From the NCBI RefSeq assembly GCF_002892795.1, contig NZ_PJMC01000009.1, positions 124,001 to 188,000 of the forward strand: 64,000 bases of DNA. Reading direction: 5' to 3'. Both the position numbers and the translations under genes were made by a program. The notes under the pieces are model-generated. The model was not told the DNA's origin, ran no database searches, and saw only the letters and a list, made by a program, of their open reading frames with translations. Origin of the DNA: Arthrobacter sp. AFG20. GTDB taxonomy: Bacteria; Actinomycetota; Actinomycetes; Actinomycetales; Micrococcaceae. Positions 33,295 through 41,838 of the stretch are shown in pieces (within the stretch, counting starts at the first letter, position 1; each line of letters begins with the position of its first letter).

Positions 33295-35142
33295 TTATCC
33301 CGCCACCAGGTATGCCGCACTGTTGGGCACAACCACGGCTTCATCAGCGCCTGATTCTGCAGCGCTCGACAGTGCCACCCGGTAACCGTCGGGGATCGGC
33401 GTTGGATCCGCCCCGGTGTTGGCGACCACCAGGACATCACGGTTGTGAAACGCCAGGACGCCCAGTTCGGGTTCGTGGTTGTCCGCCCAGCAGAAGGTTC
33501 CGGATCCCAAACAATGGTTCCGGCGTGCGGTGAGCGCGGCGCGGTACAGCTCCAGCGTGGAGCCTTTGACGCCGTCCTGCCGGTCTGCGGCCAGCTCTTC
33601 GAAGGATGCGGGCTGCGGCAGCCAGGGCGCGGCCGGGTCCTGAACGGTGGACGCCTCTGCGAAGCCGTACCCGGGCGCTGCGGATTTCCAGGGCAGGGGC
33701 ACCCGGCAGCCGTCGCGCCCGCGCTCAATGCCGTGGGTCCGGAAGAACGTCGGGTCCTGCCGGGCTTCGGCGGGCAGCGTGGTGTGCTCGGGGAGGCCCA
33801 GCTCCTCGCCCTGATAGATGTACGCGGAGCCGGGGAGGGCCAGGGACACCAGCGTGGCCGCCCTCGCGCGGGCCAGCCCCAGGGGTGCATCGGGCTGCTC
33901 GTCCTCGGCGGCAATCCCCTTCGGGAAGGTGGTGGGGTCCTGCAAACCGAAACGGCTCGGATGGCGCACCGTGTCATGGTTGCTCAGGACCCACGTGGAC
34001 GGTGCGCCCACGGACGCGGCAGCCTCGAGGGAATCCTCGATGGCCACGGCCATCCGCCGGGCGTCCCAGCCAGCCAGCAGGAAATCGAAGTTGAAGGCCT
34101 GCTGCATCTCGTCCGGCCGGATGTACCGCGCCAGCCGCTCCGCCGGTTCAACCCACGCCTCGGCCACCAGCATGCGGTCGCCGTCGTAGCCGGCCAGGAC
34201 CCGGTTCCAATCCCGGTAAATGTCATGCACGCCGTCCTGGTCAAAGAACGGCGACGGGGGATACAGCGGCGATACGGGCTCGTGTTCCGTGCCCTCGGCG
34301 GTGTCCCCGACAGTATCACCGGCCGGAGAGGCGTGTGCCGTATGCGGTTCAACTGCCTCTGTGTGGGCGCCCGGGGGATCCGTCACATGGGCGGCTTCGG
34401 CGGAGCCTTCCACCATGGCAGCCACGCCTTCCCAGTCGGGGAGGCCGGCCGCCTTCACCATCCCGTGGGCCACGTCCACTCGGAATCCGTCCACGCCCCG
34501 GTCCAGCCAGAAACGGAGCACTGAACGCATTTCCTCCCAGACCTCGGGGTTCTCCCAGTTGAGGTCCGGCTGCTTCGTGTCGAACAGGTGCAGGTACCAG
34601 TCGCCGGGGGAGCCGTCCGCGTTCGTGGTCCGCGTCCAGGCCGGTCCGCCGAAGATGGATTTCCAGTTGTTTGGCGCAAGGTTACCGTCGCCGGAGCCTG
34701 GAACCTCGTCCTTTCCCGGCCGGAACATGTACCGCTCCCTGGCGGCCGAGCCGGGTTCCGCCGCGAGGGCCTCCTGGAACCACACATGTTCATCGGATGT
34801 GTGGTTGGGGACCAGGTCGACGATCACCTTCAGCCCTCGGGCGTGGGCGTCCCCCAGCATGGCGTCGAAGTCGGCCAGCGTACCAAAAGCCGGGTCCACC
34901 TGCCGGTAATCGGCGACGTCATAACCGCCGTCCGCCTGCGGGGACCGGTAGAACGGCGAGAGCCAGACGGCGTCGACCCCGAGCTGCTGCAGGTAGGGCA
35001 GGCGTGCCGTGACACCGGGCAGGTCGCCCATGCCGTCACCGTTCCCGTCGGAGAAGGAACGTGGATAGATCTGATAGACAGCTGCGTGGGCCCACCACGC
35101 CGTTGTCTCGGAAGCCGGCGTGCTGATCGGGCGGTGACTCAT
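33295..35142 (-). CDS. GH13 alpha-glucosidase
   Basis: 615 residues, GH13 TIM-barrel of the oligo-1,6-/alpha-glucosidase type: AAVYQIYPRSFSDGNGDGMG, VDLVPNHTSDEHVWFQEAL, nucleophile Asp223 in GFRVDVAHGM, acid/base Glu328 in MLVAEAWVEP, and Asp390 in LSNHDTVR. It hydrolyses alpha-glucosides imported by the divergent ABC system (maltose, trehalose, sucrose or similar). There are 105 residues between nucleophile and acid/base, with an extra Ala/Thr/Glu-rich segment (about residues 243-295). No signal peptide, so cytoplasmic. Confidence 0.93.
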   Translation of the reverse strand: MSHRPISTPASETTAWWAHAAVYQIYPRSFSDGNGDGMGDLPGVTARLPYLQQLGVDAVWLSPFYRSPQADGGYDVADYRQVDPAFGTLADFDAMLGDAHARGLKVIVDLVPNHTSDEHVWFQEALAAEPGSAARERYMFRPGKDEVPGSGDGNLAPNNWKSIFGGPAWTRTTNADGSPGDWYLHLFDTKQPDLNWENPEVWEEMRSVLRFWLDRGVDGFRVDVAHGMVKAAGLPDWEGVAAMVEGSAEAAHVTDPPGAHTEAVEPHTAHASPAGDTVGDTAEGTEHEPVSPLYPPSPFFDQDGVHDIYRDWNRVLAGYDGDRMLVAEAWVEPAERLARYIRPDEMQQAFNFDFLLAGWDARRMAVAIEDSLEAAASVGAPSTWVLSNHDTVRHPSRFGLQDPTTFPKGIAAEDEQPDAPLGLARARAATLVSLALPGSAYIYQGEELGLPEHTTLPAEARQDPTFFRTHGIERGRDGCRVPLPWKSAAPGYGFAEASTVQDPAAPWLPQPASFEELAADRQDGVKGSTLELYRAALTARRNHCLGSGTFCWADNHEPELGVLAFHNRDVLVVANTGADPTPIPDGYRVALSSAAESGADEAVVVPNSAAYLVAG

Positions 35143-35167
35143 AGTTGCCTCTCCGGTAACAATTAGG

Positions 35168-35181
35168 TGTAAACGCTTGCA
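35168..35181. promoter_or_regulatory. LacI-type operator in the alpha-glucosidase/ABC divergon
   Basis: TGTAAACGCTTGCA, one mismatch to the levansucrase site at 28252-28265. It sits 26 bases from the alpha-glucosidase start and 88 from the binding-protein start, so it could control both. Confidence 0.7.
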
Positions 35182-35268
35182 TTTCTTCGGGCAACGTTAC
35201 TAGTGTGACAGTCACCACATCAACCGCACGATTGATTTTCATGTCACTCAGCGAGGAGTCTCCAGCCA

Positions 35269-36561
35269 ATGAAAACCCCTAAGTTCTTACTCCCGGTTGC
35301 CACCGCCGGTGTGCTCGCCCTGACCCTGTCTGCCTGTGGCGGCGGCGGGGGCGGCACCACAGGCGGCGGTGCCGGGGGAGGCGACGCCGCCAACGGCTTG
35401 GACGGCCGCGGTCCCATCACCTACGTTCAGGGCAAGGACAACAGCAACGTGGTCCGCCCGCTGATCGAGAAGTGGAACGCAGCCCACCCGAACGAGAAGG
35501 TGACCTTCAAGGAGCAGACGGACCAGGCCGACCAGCAGCACGACGACATCGTGCAGCACTTCCAGGCCAAGGATCCCGGCTATGACGTCGTGGACGTTGA
35601 CGTCGTGTGGACCGCAGAGTTCGCGGCCAAGGGATGGCTCCAGCCGCTGAAGGACAAGATGGCCTTCGATACCAGCGCCATGCTGAAGCCGACCGTCGAC
35701 GCCGCCTCGTACAAGGGAACGCTGTACGCGGCCCCGCAGACCTCCGACGGCGCCCTGCTGTACTACCGCAAGGACCTTGTTCCCACCCCGCCGAAGACGT
35801 GGGACGAGATGATGGGAATGTGCTCCATCGCCAAGCAGAACAACATGGGCTGCTACGGCGGGCAGTTCAGCAAGTATGAAGGCCTGACCGTCAACGCTTC
35901 GGAGGCCATCAACTCCGCCGGCGGCGCCGTTCTGGATCCGGACGGCAAGCCCAGCCTGAACACCGCGGAGGCCAAGACGGGCCTGGAGAACCTGGCCAAG
36001 GCCTACGCCGACGGCAACATCCCCAAGGAGGGCATCACCTTCCAGGAGGAGCAGAGCCGCCAGGCGTTCCAGAGCGGAAAGCTGCTCTTCCTGCGCAACT
36101 GGCCCTATGTCTACAACCTGGCAACCACTGAAGGTTCCTCGGCAGTGAAGGACAAGCTGGGCATCGCCCCGATCCCGGGCAAGGACGGCCCCGGTGCGTC
36201 CACGCTGGGTGGCCACAGCATGGCTGTGAGCGTCTACTCCAAGAACAAGGCAACGGCCCTGGACTTCCTGAAGTTCATGACGTCCGAAGAGACGGAGAAG
36301 TTCTACGCCACCCAGGGGTCGCTGGCTCCGGTGCTGGGCAGCCTTTACACTGACGCCGCGCTGGTGAAGAAGCTCCCCTACCTGCCCGTACTGAAGACCT
36401 CCATCGAGAACGCCGTGCCGCGTCCGGTCAGCCCGTTCTACCCGGCGGTCACCAAGGCAATCCAGGAAAATGCGTATTCAGCCATCAAGGGCGAGAAGCC
36501 CGTGGACACCGCACTTTCTGACATGCAGAAGTCCATCGAATCCGCCGGTTCAGGATCGTAG
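35269..36561 (+). CDS. Sugar ABC transporter substrate-binding lipoprotein
   Basis: 430 residues. The lipobox LTLSACGG gives lipid-Cys23; a Gly-rich linker follows, then a family-1 solute-binding fold with AWNAAHPNEK-like start, YDVVDVDVVWTAEFAAKGWL, LLYYRKDLVPTPPKTWDEM and FLRNWPYVYNLATTEGSSAV. It captures an alpha-glucoside outside the membrane. It is divergent from the alpha-glucosidase and first in the operon. Typical CUT1 (maltose/trehalose) character. Confidence 0.95.
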   Translation: MKTPKFLLPVATAGVLALTLSACGGGGGGTTGGGAGGGDAANGLDGRGPITYVQGKDNSNVVRPLIEKWNAAHPNEKVTFKEQTDQADQQHDDIVQHFQAKDPGYDVVDVDVVWTAEFAAKGWLQPLKDKMAFDTSAMLKPTVDAASYKGTLYAAPQTSDGALLYYRKDLVPTPPKTWDEMMGMCSIAKQNNMGCYGGQFSKYEGLTVNASEAINSAGGAVLDPDGKPSLNTAEAKTGLENLAKAYADGNIPKEGITFQEEQSRQAFQSGKLLFLRNWPYVYNLATTEGSSAVKDKLGIAPIPGKDGPGASTLGGHSMAVSVYSKNKATALDFLKFMTSEETEKFYATQGSLAPVLGSLYTDAALVKKLPYLPVLKTSIENAVPRPVSPFYPAVTKAIQENAYSAIKGEKPVDTALSDMQKSIESAGSGS

Positions 36562-36568
36562 TTCTGCC

Positions 36569-37606
36569 ATGGCAACCGAAGTAGGCCCGACGCCGGTCAA
36601 GGCACCGGCGTCGGGCGGCGCCCCGATCCACCACGGCCCCAAGGGCGTGGGTGAGGATAACAAGATTCTGAGTCAGGGGAAATGGGCCTCGTGGCTCCTT
36701 GCCCCGACTATCATCGCCCTTGCCGTGGTGATCGTTTACCCGATCATCAGCGCAATCGTGATGTCCTTCCAGAAGGATGCCGGCCTGGATCCGGCCACCG
36801 GTCTCTTTACCGCAGGCGGTCCGGCAGGCGTCCAAAACTACGTCAACTGGCTCGCCCAGCAGTGTTCTGCTCCGGCAGGCGGAACGGTGGCGTGCCCGCC
36901 GGGTACGCTGGGTGCGCAGTTCTGGTCGGCCACGGCAACTACGTTCTTCTTCACCGTGGTTACCGTGACCTTCGAGACCGTCCTGGGCTTCTGGATGGCA
37001 ATGATCATGGCCCGCACCTTCAAGGGCCGGAGCATGGTCCGTGCTGCTGTACTGGTGCCGTGGGCAATCCCCACCGCCGTCACCGCGAAGCTCTGGTTCT
37101 TCATCTTCGCCTTCGAAGGCATCGCCAACAAGCTATTCAACACCTCGATCCTGTGGACAGGCAGCGAATGGCCGGCGAAGTGGGCAGTGGTCATCGCGGA
37201 CGTCTGGAAGACGACCCCCTTCATGGCCCTGCTGATCCTCGCTGGACTCCAGATGATCCCGGCCGAGGTTTATGAGGCCGCCAAGGTCGACGGTGCCAGC
37301 GCCTGGCAGCGCTTCCGGCTGATTACATTGCCGCTGGTGAAGCCGGCCCTGATGGTTGCCATCCTGTTCCGCACCCTGGACGCGCTGCGCATGTTCGACC
37401 TCCCGTACATCCTGACGGGTGGCGCGAACAACACCACCACGCTGTCCATCCTGGTGATCAACCAGATCAGGCAAGGGTTTAACGCCGCCGCGGCGTTGTC
37501 GACCATCACCTTCATCATCATCTTTCTTGTCGCGTTCATCTTTGTCCGGTTCCTCGGCGCAAATGTTGTTGAACAGAGCGGCGCCACCGGTAAGGGGAAG
37601 AAATGA
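36569..37606 (+). CDS. Sugar ABC transporter permease (CUT1, MalF-like)
   Basis: 345 residues with six main membrane segments and the EAA loop: YEAAKVDGASAWQRFRLITL, PLVKPALMVAILFRTLDALR. A 45-residue cytoplasmic leader contains PIHHGPKGVGEDNK. The first periplasmic loop holds two Cys (QQCSAPAGGTVACPPG) that could pair. ATG at 36569, eight bases after the binding protein stop; an open frame from 36470 overlaps that gene and is not used. Overlaps the second permease by ATGA. Confidence 0.93.
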   Translation: MATEVGPTPVKAPASGGAPIHHGPKGVGEDNKILSQGKWASWLLAPTIIALAVVIVYPIISAIVMSFQKDAGLDPATGLFTAGGPAGVQNYVNWLAQQCSAPAGGTVACPPGTLGAQFWSATATTFFFTVVTVTFETVLGFWMAMIMARTFKGRSMVRAAVLVPWAIPTAVTAKLWFFIFAFEGIANKLFNTSILWTGSEWPAKWAVVIADVWKTTPFMALLILAGLQMIPAEVYEAAKVDGASAWQRFRLITLPLVKPALMVAILFRTLDALRMFDLPYILTGGANNTTTLSILVINQIRQGFNAAAALSTITFIIIFLVAFIFVRFLGANVVEQSGATGKGKK

Positions 37607-38502
37607 CCGCCGCGACATCCTCCGCCACAAGCCTGCGCGCGGAGCAGGACCGAGGCCGCCGCAAGGCCCAGAACAGCGAGAAGTGGGCCCAGGGCAGGAC
37701 CTACATCAGTGCCGCCGTCATCCTGATCTGGTGCCTCGCGCCGGCGTACTGGATGGTGGTGACGGCGTTCCGCGAGGTGGGCTTCACTTACGACACCTCG
37801 ATCCTGCCCAGCCATGTCACGCTGGACAACTTCAACACCGCGTTCGACACTTCCTTCGGCAACCGGTTCGGCCAGGCGCTGCTCAACAGCGTCTTCATCG
37901 GCGGCGTCGTCACGCTGGTGTCGCTGATCATCGGTGTGTTCGCGGCGTACGCGCTCGCGCGGCTGAACTTCCGGTTCAAGTACATGGTGCTCGGCTTCAT
38001 TCTGGGCGCATCCATGTTCCCGGGCGTCGCCCTGATCACTCCGCTGTTCCAGTTGTTCACCAACATCGGCTGGATGGGGAGCTACCAGGCACTGATCATC
38101 CCGAACATTTCGTTCGTCCTGCCGCTGACGGTGTACACCATGACCTCCTTCTTCCGGGAGATGCCGTGGGAGCTGGAGGAGTCGGCCCGGGTGGACGGCT
38201 GCACGCAGGGACAGGCCTTCCGAAAGGTCATCATGCCCCTCGCGGCACCGGCCATCTTCACCACCGCGATCCTGGCGTTCATCTCCTCGTGGAATGAATT
38301 CCTGATCGCCAGCCAGCTGTCCAGCGATGCCACGCAGCCGGTAACGGTGGCCATCGCCAACTTCGCGGGGGCCCAGCCGAACCAGGTCCCGTACACGGCC
38401 ATCATGGCGGCAGGCACCATCGTCACCATTCCGCTGGTCATCCTGGTGCTGGTGTTCCAGCGCAAGATTGTGGCCGGCCTGACGGCGGGTGCTGTCAAGT
38501 GA
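37603..38502 (+). CDS. Sugar ABC transporter permease (CUT1, MalG-like)
   Basis: 299 residues, six membrane segments, EAA loop EESARVDGCTQGQAFRKVIM followed by PLAAPAIFTTAILAFISSWN. It pairs with the preceding permease. No ATPase gene follows; in actinobacteria a shared MsiK-type ATPase elsewhere usually serves such importers. ATGA overlap at its start and GTGA overlap at its end. Confidence 0.94.
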   Translation: MTAATSSATSLRAEQDRGRRKAQNSEKWAQGRTYISAAVILIWCLAPAYWMVVTAFREVGFTYDTSILPSHVTLDNFNTAFDTSFGNRFGQALLNSVFIGGVVTLVSLIIGVFAAYALARLNFRFKYMVLGFILGASMFPGVALITPLFQLFTNIGWMGSYQALIIPNISFVLPLTVYTMTSFFREMPWELEESARVDGCTQGQAFRKVIMPLAAPAIFTTAILAFISSWNEFLIASQLSSDATQPVTVAIANFAGAQPNQVPYTAIMAAGTIVTIPLVILVLVFQRKIVAGLTAGAVK

Positions 38503-38762
38503 CGCACGGAGCAGCACCACAGGGCAGGAAGCCGGAACCGGTCGCGCCCAAGCGCGTCCGTTCCGGCGAGGACTTCGACATCATCATCGGATTCCTTGGC
38601 TTCTGGGCCGTGGTGCTGCTCGTCGTCACCGTCTGGATGGAGGTGACCGGACAGCCCGCTGTCTTCTGGGCGCTCGGACTGCTGGCCACACTGCTGGCAC
38701 TGTATGGCATGGTCAGGCTCCGCAGGCGCCTCCCCGCGCGCACGGCCACGCGCCGCACGTAA
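38499..38762 (+). CDS. Small two-helix membrane protein of the sugar operon
   Basis: 87 residues: a basic leader (KPEPVAPKRVRSGEDFD), helix 1 IIIGFLGFWAVVLLVVTVWM, helix 2 AVFWALGLLATLLALYGMV, and an Arg-rich tail. GTG start inside the permease stop. Not recognised; its coupling suggests a role in, or stabilisation of, the importer. Same-frame context and codon use fit a real gene. Confidence 0.7.
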   Translation: MTHGAAPQGRKPEPVAPKRVRSGEDFDIIIGFLGFWAVVLLVVTVWMEVTGQPAVFWALGLLATLLALYGMVRLRRRLPARTATRRT

Positions 38763-38842
38763 TACCTGCAGGACTAAAATGGACACTTGCCGCCGGGAGA
38801 ACAGCACGGCGGACACCTGCATGAGGGCTTAGAGAGGACATC

Positions 38843-39898
38843 GTGGCGCGCACTACTGAAAGGGCACAGCGCGGTGGCCACTCAGGGGTCAGTATCGAAG
38901 ACGTGGCCGCGGCCGCAGGTGTTTCCACCGCAACCGTGTCCCGCGCCGTGCGCGGCCTGCCCCGCGTCTCCCCGGCCACCCGGGAAAAAATCCTTGAGGT
39001 GGCCGCGGCGCTGGGCTACGTTGCCTCATCCTCCGCGTCCGGCCTTGCCACCGGACGCACCAAGACCATCGGCGTGCTGGCCCCGTTCGTGAGCCGGTGG
39101 TTCTTCTCGAAGGCCATCGAGGGCGCGGACCGCGAACTCCATGCCCGGCAGTACAACCTTTCACTCTTCAACCTGGGCGGCCACGGCAGTCACCGCGAGC
39201 GGCTCTTCAGCAAGACCATGGTCTACAAACAGATCGACGCCCTCCTGGTCCTGTGTATGGCGCTGACCCGGGACGAGCTGGAGCACCTGCAAAAGATCGA
39301 CATCCCGCTGGTGGTGGTGGGCGGCCACGTGGAGGAATGTGCCTACATCGGCATCGACGACTACGCGGCAGCCTCCACCGCCGTCAGGCACCTGATCGAA
39401 CTCGGCCACCGGGACATCGCGCTGCTGCACGGCGACGATGAAACCGACCTCAACTTCGATGTTCCCCGGGTCCGCATCCTGGCCTTCCAGGACGTCATGA
39501 CAGCTGCCGGCCTGGAAGTCCGCCCCGAGTGGGACGAGTGGGGCGACTTCACCGTCCGCAGCGGCCAGGAGGCGTTCCGGCGGCTGTGGGCCCAGCCAGG
39601 CGAGAAACCGACCGCCATCTTCTGCGCCTCAGATGAAATGGCCATGGGGGTCATTTTCGAAGCGAACCGCGTCGGCGTCCGGGTGCCGCAGGACCTGTCC
39701 GTGATCGGCATCGACGACCACGATTTTTCCGACGCCATCGGCCTCACCACGGTGGGGCAGCGGCCCGACGAGCAGGCCGAGCTTGGCACCAAGATGCTGC
39801 TCGACGAACTCCTGGGGATCCCCGGTTCGGTGCGGTCCTCGGTCGCGCCGCACCGCCTGATCGTCAGACGCACGACGGCGCCGCCCCGGTCCTCATAG
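38843..39898 (+). CDS. LacI family transcriptional regulator
   Basis: 351 residues. HTH SIEDVAAAAGVSTATVSRAV with the hinge helix SSSASGLATGRTKTIGV, then a periplasmic-binding-protein-like sensor (LAPFVSRWFFSKAIEGADRE; VVVGGHVEECAYIGIDDYAA; SVIGIDDHDFSDAIGLTTVG). It probably represses the importer and alpha-glucosidase and, from operator similarity, levansucrase. Start codon follows GAGAGGAC. Inducer most likely the transported sugar. Confidence 0.93.
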   Translation: MARTTERAQRGGHSGVSIEDVAAAAGVSTATVSRAVRGLPRVSPATREKILEVAAALGYVASSSASGLATGRTKTIGVLAPFVSRWFFSKAIEGADRELHARQYNLSLFNLGGHGSHRERLFSKTMVYKQIDALLVLCMALTRDELEHLQKIDIPLVVVGGHVEECAYIGIDDYAAASTAVRHLIELGHRDIALLHGDDETDLNFDVPRVRILAFQDVMTAAGLEVRPEWDEWGDFTVRSGQEAFRRLWAQPGEKPTAIFCASDEMAMGVIFEANRVGVRVPQDLSVIGIDDHDFSDAIGLTTVGQRPDEQAELGTKMLLDELLGIPGSVRSSVAPHRLIVRRTTAPPRSS

Positions 39899-39951
39899 CA
39901 GCGCACCTGACGTCTTTGAAGGGCCGGGTGCCTGGCGGGGAAGTGTGCGGG

Positions 39952-40851
39952 TTACGAGGCCCGGGCCAGTTGGCGGATGGGGATCCAGCGGGAAGCCAGC
40001 CGGCGGTAGGCGGCGGCCGCGCCCGTCATGTCTCCCTCCGCGAGGCATTCGATGCCCAGCCGCACGTCCATGGGGGAGTCGTCCGGGTAGACCTTGTCCG
40101 CCACTGCGCCGTAGTCCAGTTCCACCATCGAGTCGGCATGGAAGAGCTCCAGCCATTCGGTGAGCTGCGTGAGGTCGTCCAGCATGTCAAGGTCAGGCGC
40201 CGCGAGGGCCAGGTTCGCCACGGCATAGCGCACCCGGTCGAGGGCGTCGGAGATGGGCGCCCACACACGCACGGTGAGGATCCTGCCGCCGGCCTCCACG
40301 ACGTCCTGCGGGTCGGACTCGAGGAACAGCGAGAACCAGCTGAAGGGGATGCCCCAGGTGGAGGCGCGGGTGTGCACCCGGGTGATGCCGTCCCGCGCGT
40401 TGACCAGGTCGATGCGTTCCTGGTGCCTGTCCCGCTGCTCCTCGGGGATCAGCAGCTCGGCCAGAGGCCCGTGAATGCCCTCGATCAGCGCGTTGGCCGC
40501 CAAGCCGGCACGAAGCACCAGTTGGCTCGGGCAGTAAAGCAGCCCGACGCCGTCGGACGTTTCCTCTTCTGCGCTTTCCTTGTCGGCATCCTCCACGGGG
40601 ACACCCGGGGCGCGGGTGACGCGCACCAGGTCGGTCCGGCCGGTGGGAAACGGATCGCCGCCCGGCCGGGTGATCCGCCCCAGCGAAGCCAGCAGTTCCG
40701 CGTTTTCGACGGCGGCGCGGGACACCGCCCGTTCACCGGCTGACTTGATGGCGGCCTGCTGATCCTCGGGAAACGCGTCCAGCGGCTCATAGACGCGCAG
40801 CGTGGAGGAAAACGGGAGCCCGGCCTGGCCCCGGTAGAGGTTGCCCGTCAT
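39952..40851 (-). CDS. Conserved-looking protein of unknown function
   Basis: 299 residues, soluble, acidic, no recognised motif. It starts MTGNLYRGQAGLPFSSTLRV and contains FSWFSLFLESDPQDVVEAGG, GRILTVRVWAPISDALDRVR and LTEWLELFHADSMVELDYGA. Alternating hydrophobic and acidic helices suggest an alpha-helical fold. A Glu/Asp-rich insert lies near residue 90 (VEDADKESAEEETS). It is encoded 33 bases after exonuclease III, on the same strand. No function proposed. Confidence 0.7.
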   Translation of the reverse strand: MTGNLYRGQAGLPFSSTLRVYEPLDAFPEDQQAAIKSAGERAVSRAAVENAELLASLGRITRPGGDPFPTGRTDLVRVTRAPGVPVEDADKESAEEETSDGVGLLYCPSQLVLRAGLAANALIEGIHGPLAELLIPEEQRDRHQERIDLVNARDGITRVHTRASTWGIPFSWFSLFLESDPQDVVEAGGRILTVRVWAPISDALDRVRYAVANLALAAPDLDMLDDLTQLTEWLELFHADSMVELDYGAVADKVYPDDSPMDVRLGIECLAEGDMTGAAAAYRRLASRWIPIRQLARAS

Positions 40852-40884
40852 GAATGCCTGCCTGTCATCAGCCGTCAGCCTCCA

Positions 40885-41691
40885 TCAGTCGGTCAGTTCC
40901 ACAATCACCGGCGCGTGGTCGGAGGCGCCCTTGCCCTTGCGTTCCTCGCGGTCGATCGACGCGCCGGAAACGCGCGAGGCGAGGGCCGGCGAGGCGAGCA
41001 CGAAGTCGATCCGCATGCCCTCCTTTTTGGGGAAGCGCAGCTGGGTGTAGTCCCAGTACGTGTAGACGCCCGGGCCCGGGGTGTGGGGGCGCACGACGTC
41101 GGAGTAGCCCACCGACTCGAACGCGTGGAACGCGGCCCGCTCAGGTTCGCTGACGTGGGTGTAGCCCTGGGTGAGGAACAGGTCGATGTCCCAGACGTCG
41201 TCGTCCGTAGGGGCGATGTTCCAGTCGCCCATCAGTGCGACTTGCTTGGACGGGTCCTCGGAGATCCACCCGGCCGCGTGGTTCTTCAGGGAATCAAGCC
41301 ACTTGAGCTTGTAGGGCATGTGCTCGTCGTCGAGGGAGCGGCCGTTGGGGACGTAGAGGCTCCATACCCGGACCCCGCCGCAGGTGGCGGCCATGGCACG
41401 TGCTTCCTGGACGGGATCCTTGCCCGCCTTGCCGAAATGCGGCTGGTCGGTGAAGCCGCGTTCGACGTCGTCCAGGCCCACCCGCGAGGCGATGGCCACA
41501 CCGTTCCACTGGTTGACGCCGAAGTGTGCCACCTCGTAGCCCATGCGCTCGAAGAGCTCCCACGGAAAGTTGTCGTCCTTGCACTTGGTTTCCTGGATGG
41601 CCAGGACGTCACAGTCGGAACGCTGCAGCCACGCCTCCACACGGTCGGCACGGGCACGCAGCGAGTTCACATTCCAGGTAGCTATCTTCAC
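40885..41691 (-). CDS. xthA: Exodeoxyribonuclease III
   Basis: 268 residues of the EEP nuclease family. Key parts: MKIATWNVNSLRARADRVEA (Asn), VLAIQETKCKDDNFPW (metal Glu), LMGDWNIAPTDDDVWD (Asp and Asn) and the final GASDHAPVIVELTD (Asp-His). It removes 3' blocks and cuts abasic sites in base-excision repair. The ATG lies opposite the mmsA operon promoter region. Confidence 0.95.
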   Translation of the reverse strand: MKIATWNVNSLRARADRVEAWLQRSDCDVLAIQETKCKDDNFPWELFERMGYEVAHFGVNQWNGVAIASRVGLDDVERGFTDQPHFGKAGKDPVQEARAMAATCGGVRVWSLYVPNGRSLDDEHMPYKLKWLDSLKNHAAGWISEDPSKQVALMGDWNIAPTDDDVWDIDLFLTQGYTHVSEPERAAFHAFESVGYSDVVRPHTPGPGVYTYWDYTQLRFPKKEGMRIDFVLASPALASRVSGASIDREERKGKGASDHAPVIVELTD

Positions 41692-41810
41692 AGTCCTAAC
41701 TTACCGAACTTGGATGCGGATGGGGGTTGCCCGGCACCCGGTATGGCAGCGCACCCCGCGCTGGGGACTCTGGAATTTAGTAGGAAGTCCGAGTAGATTC
41801 AGCACCAAAG

Positions 41811-41824
41811 ATGACCGGGGTCAT
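41811..41824. promoter_or_regulatory. Palindrome ATGACCGGGGTCAT before mmsA
   Basis: 6-base arms around GG, ending 15 bases before the mmsA start, overlapping the likely transcript start. It is a possible operator; no regulator gene is adjacent. Confidence 0.4.
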
Positions 41825-41838
41825 GCAAAGGAGCATCC

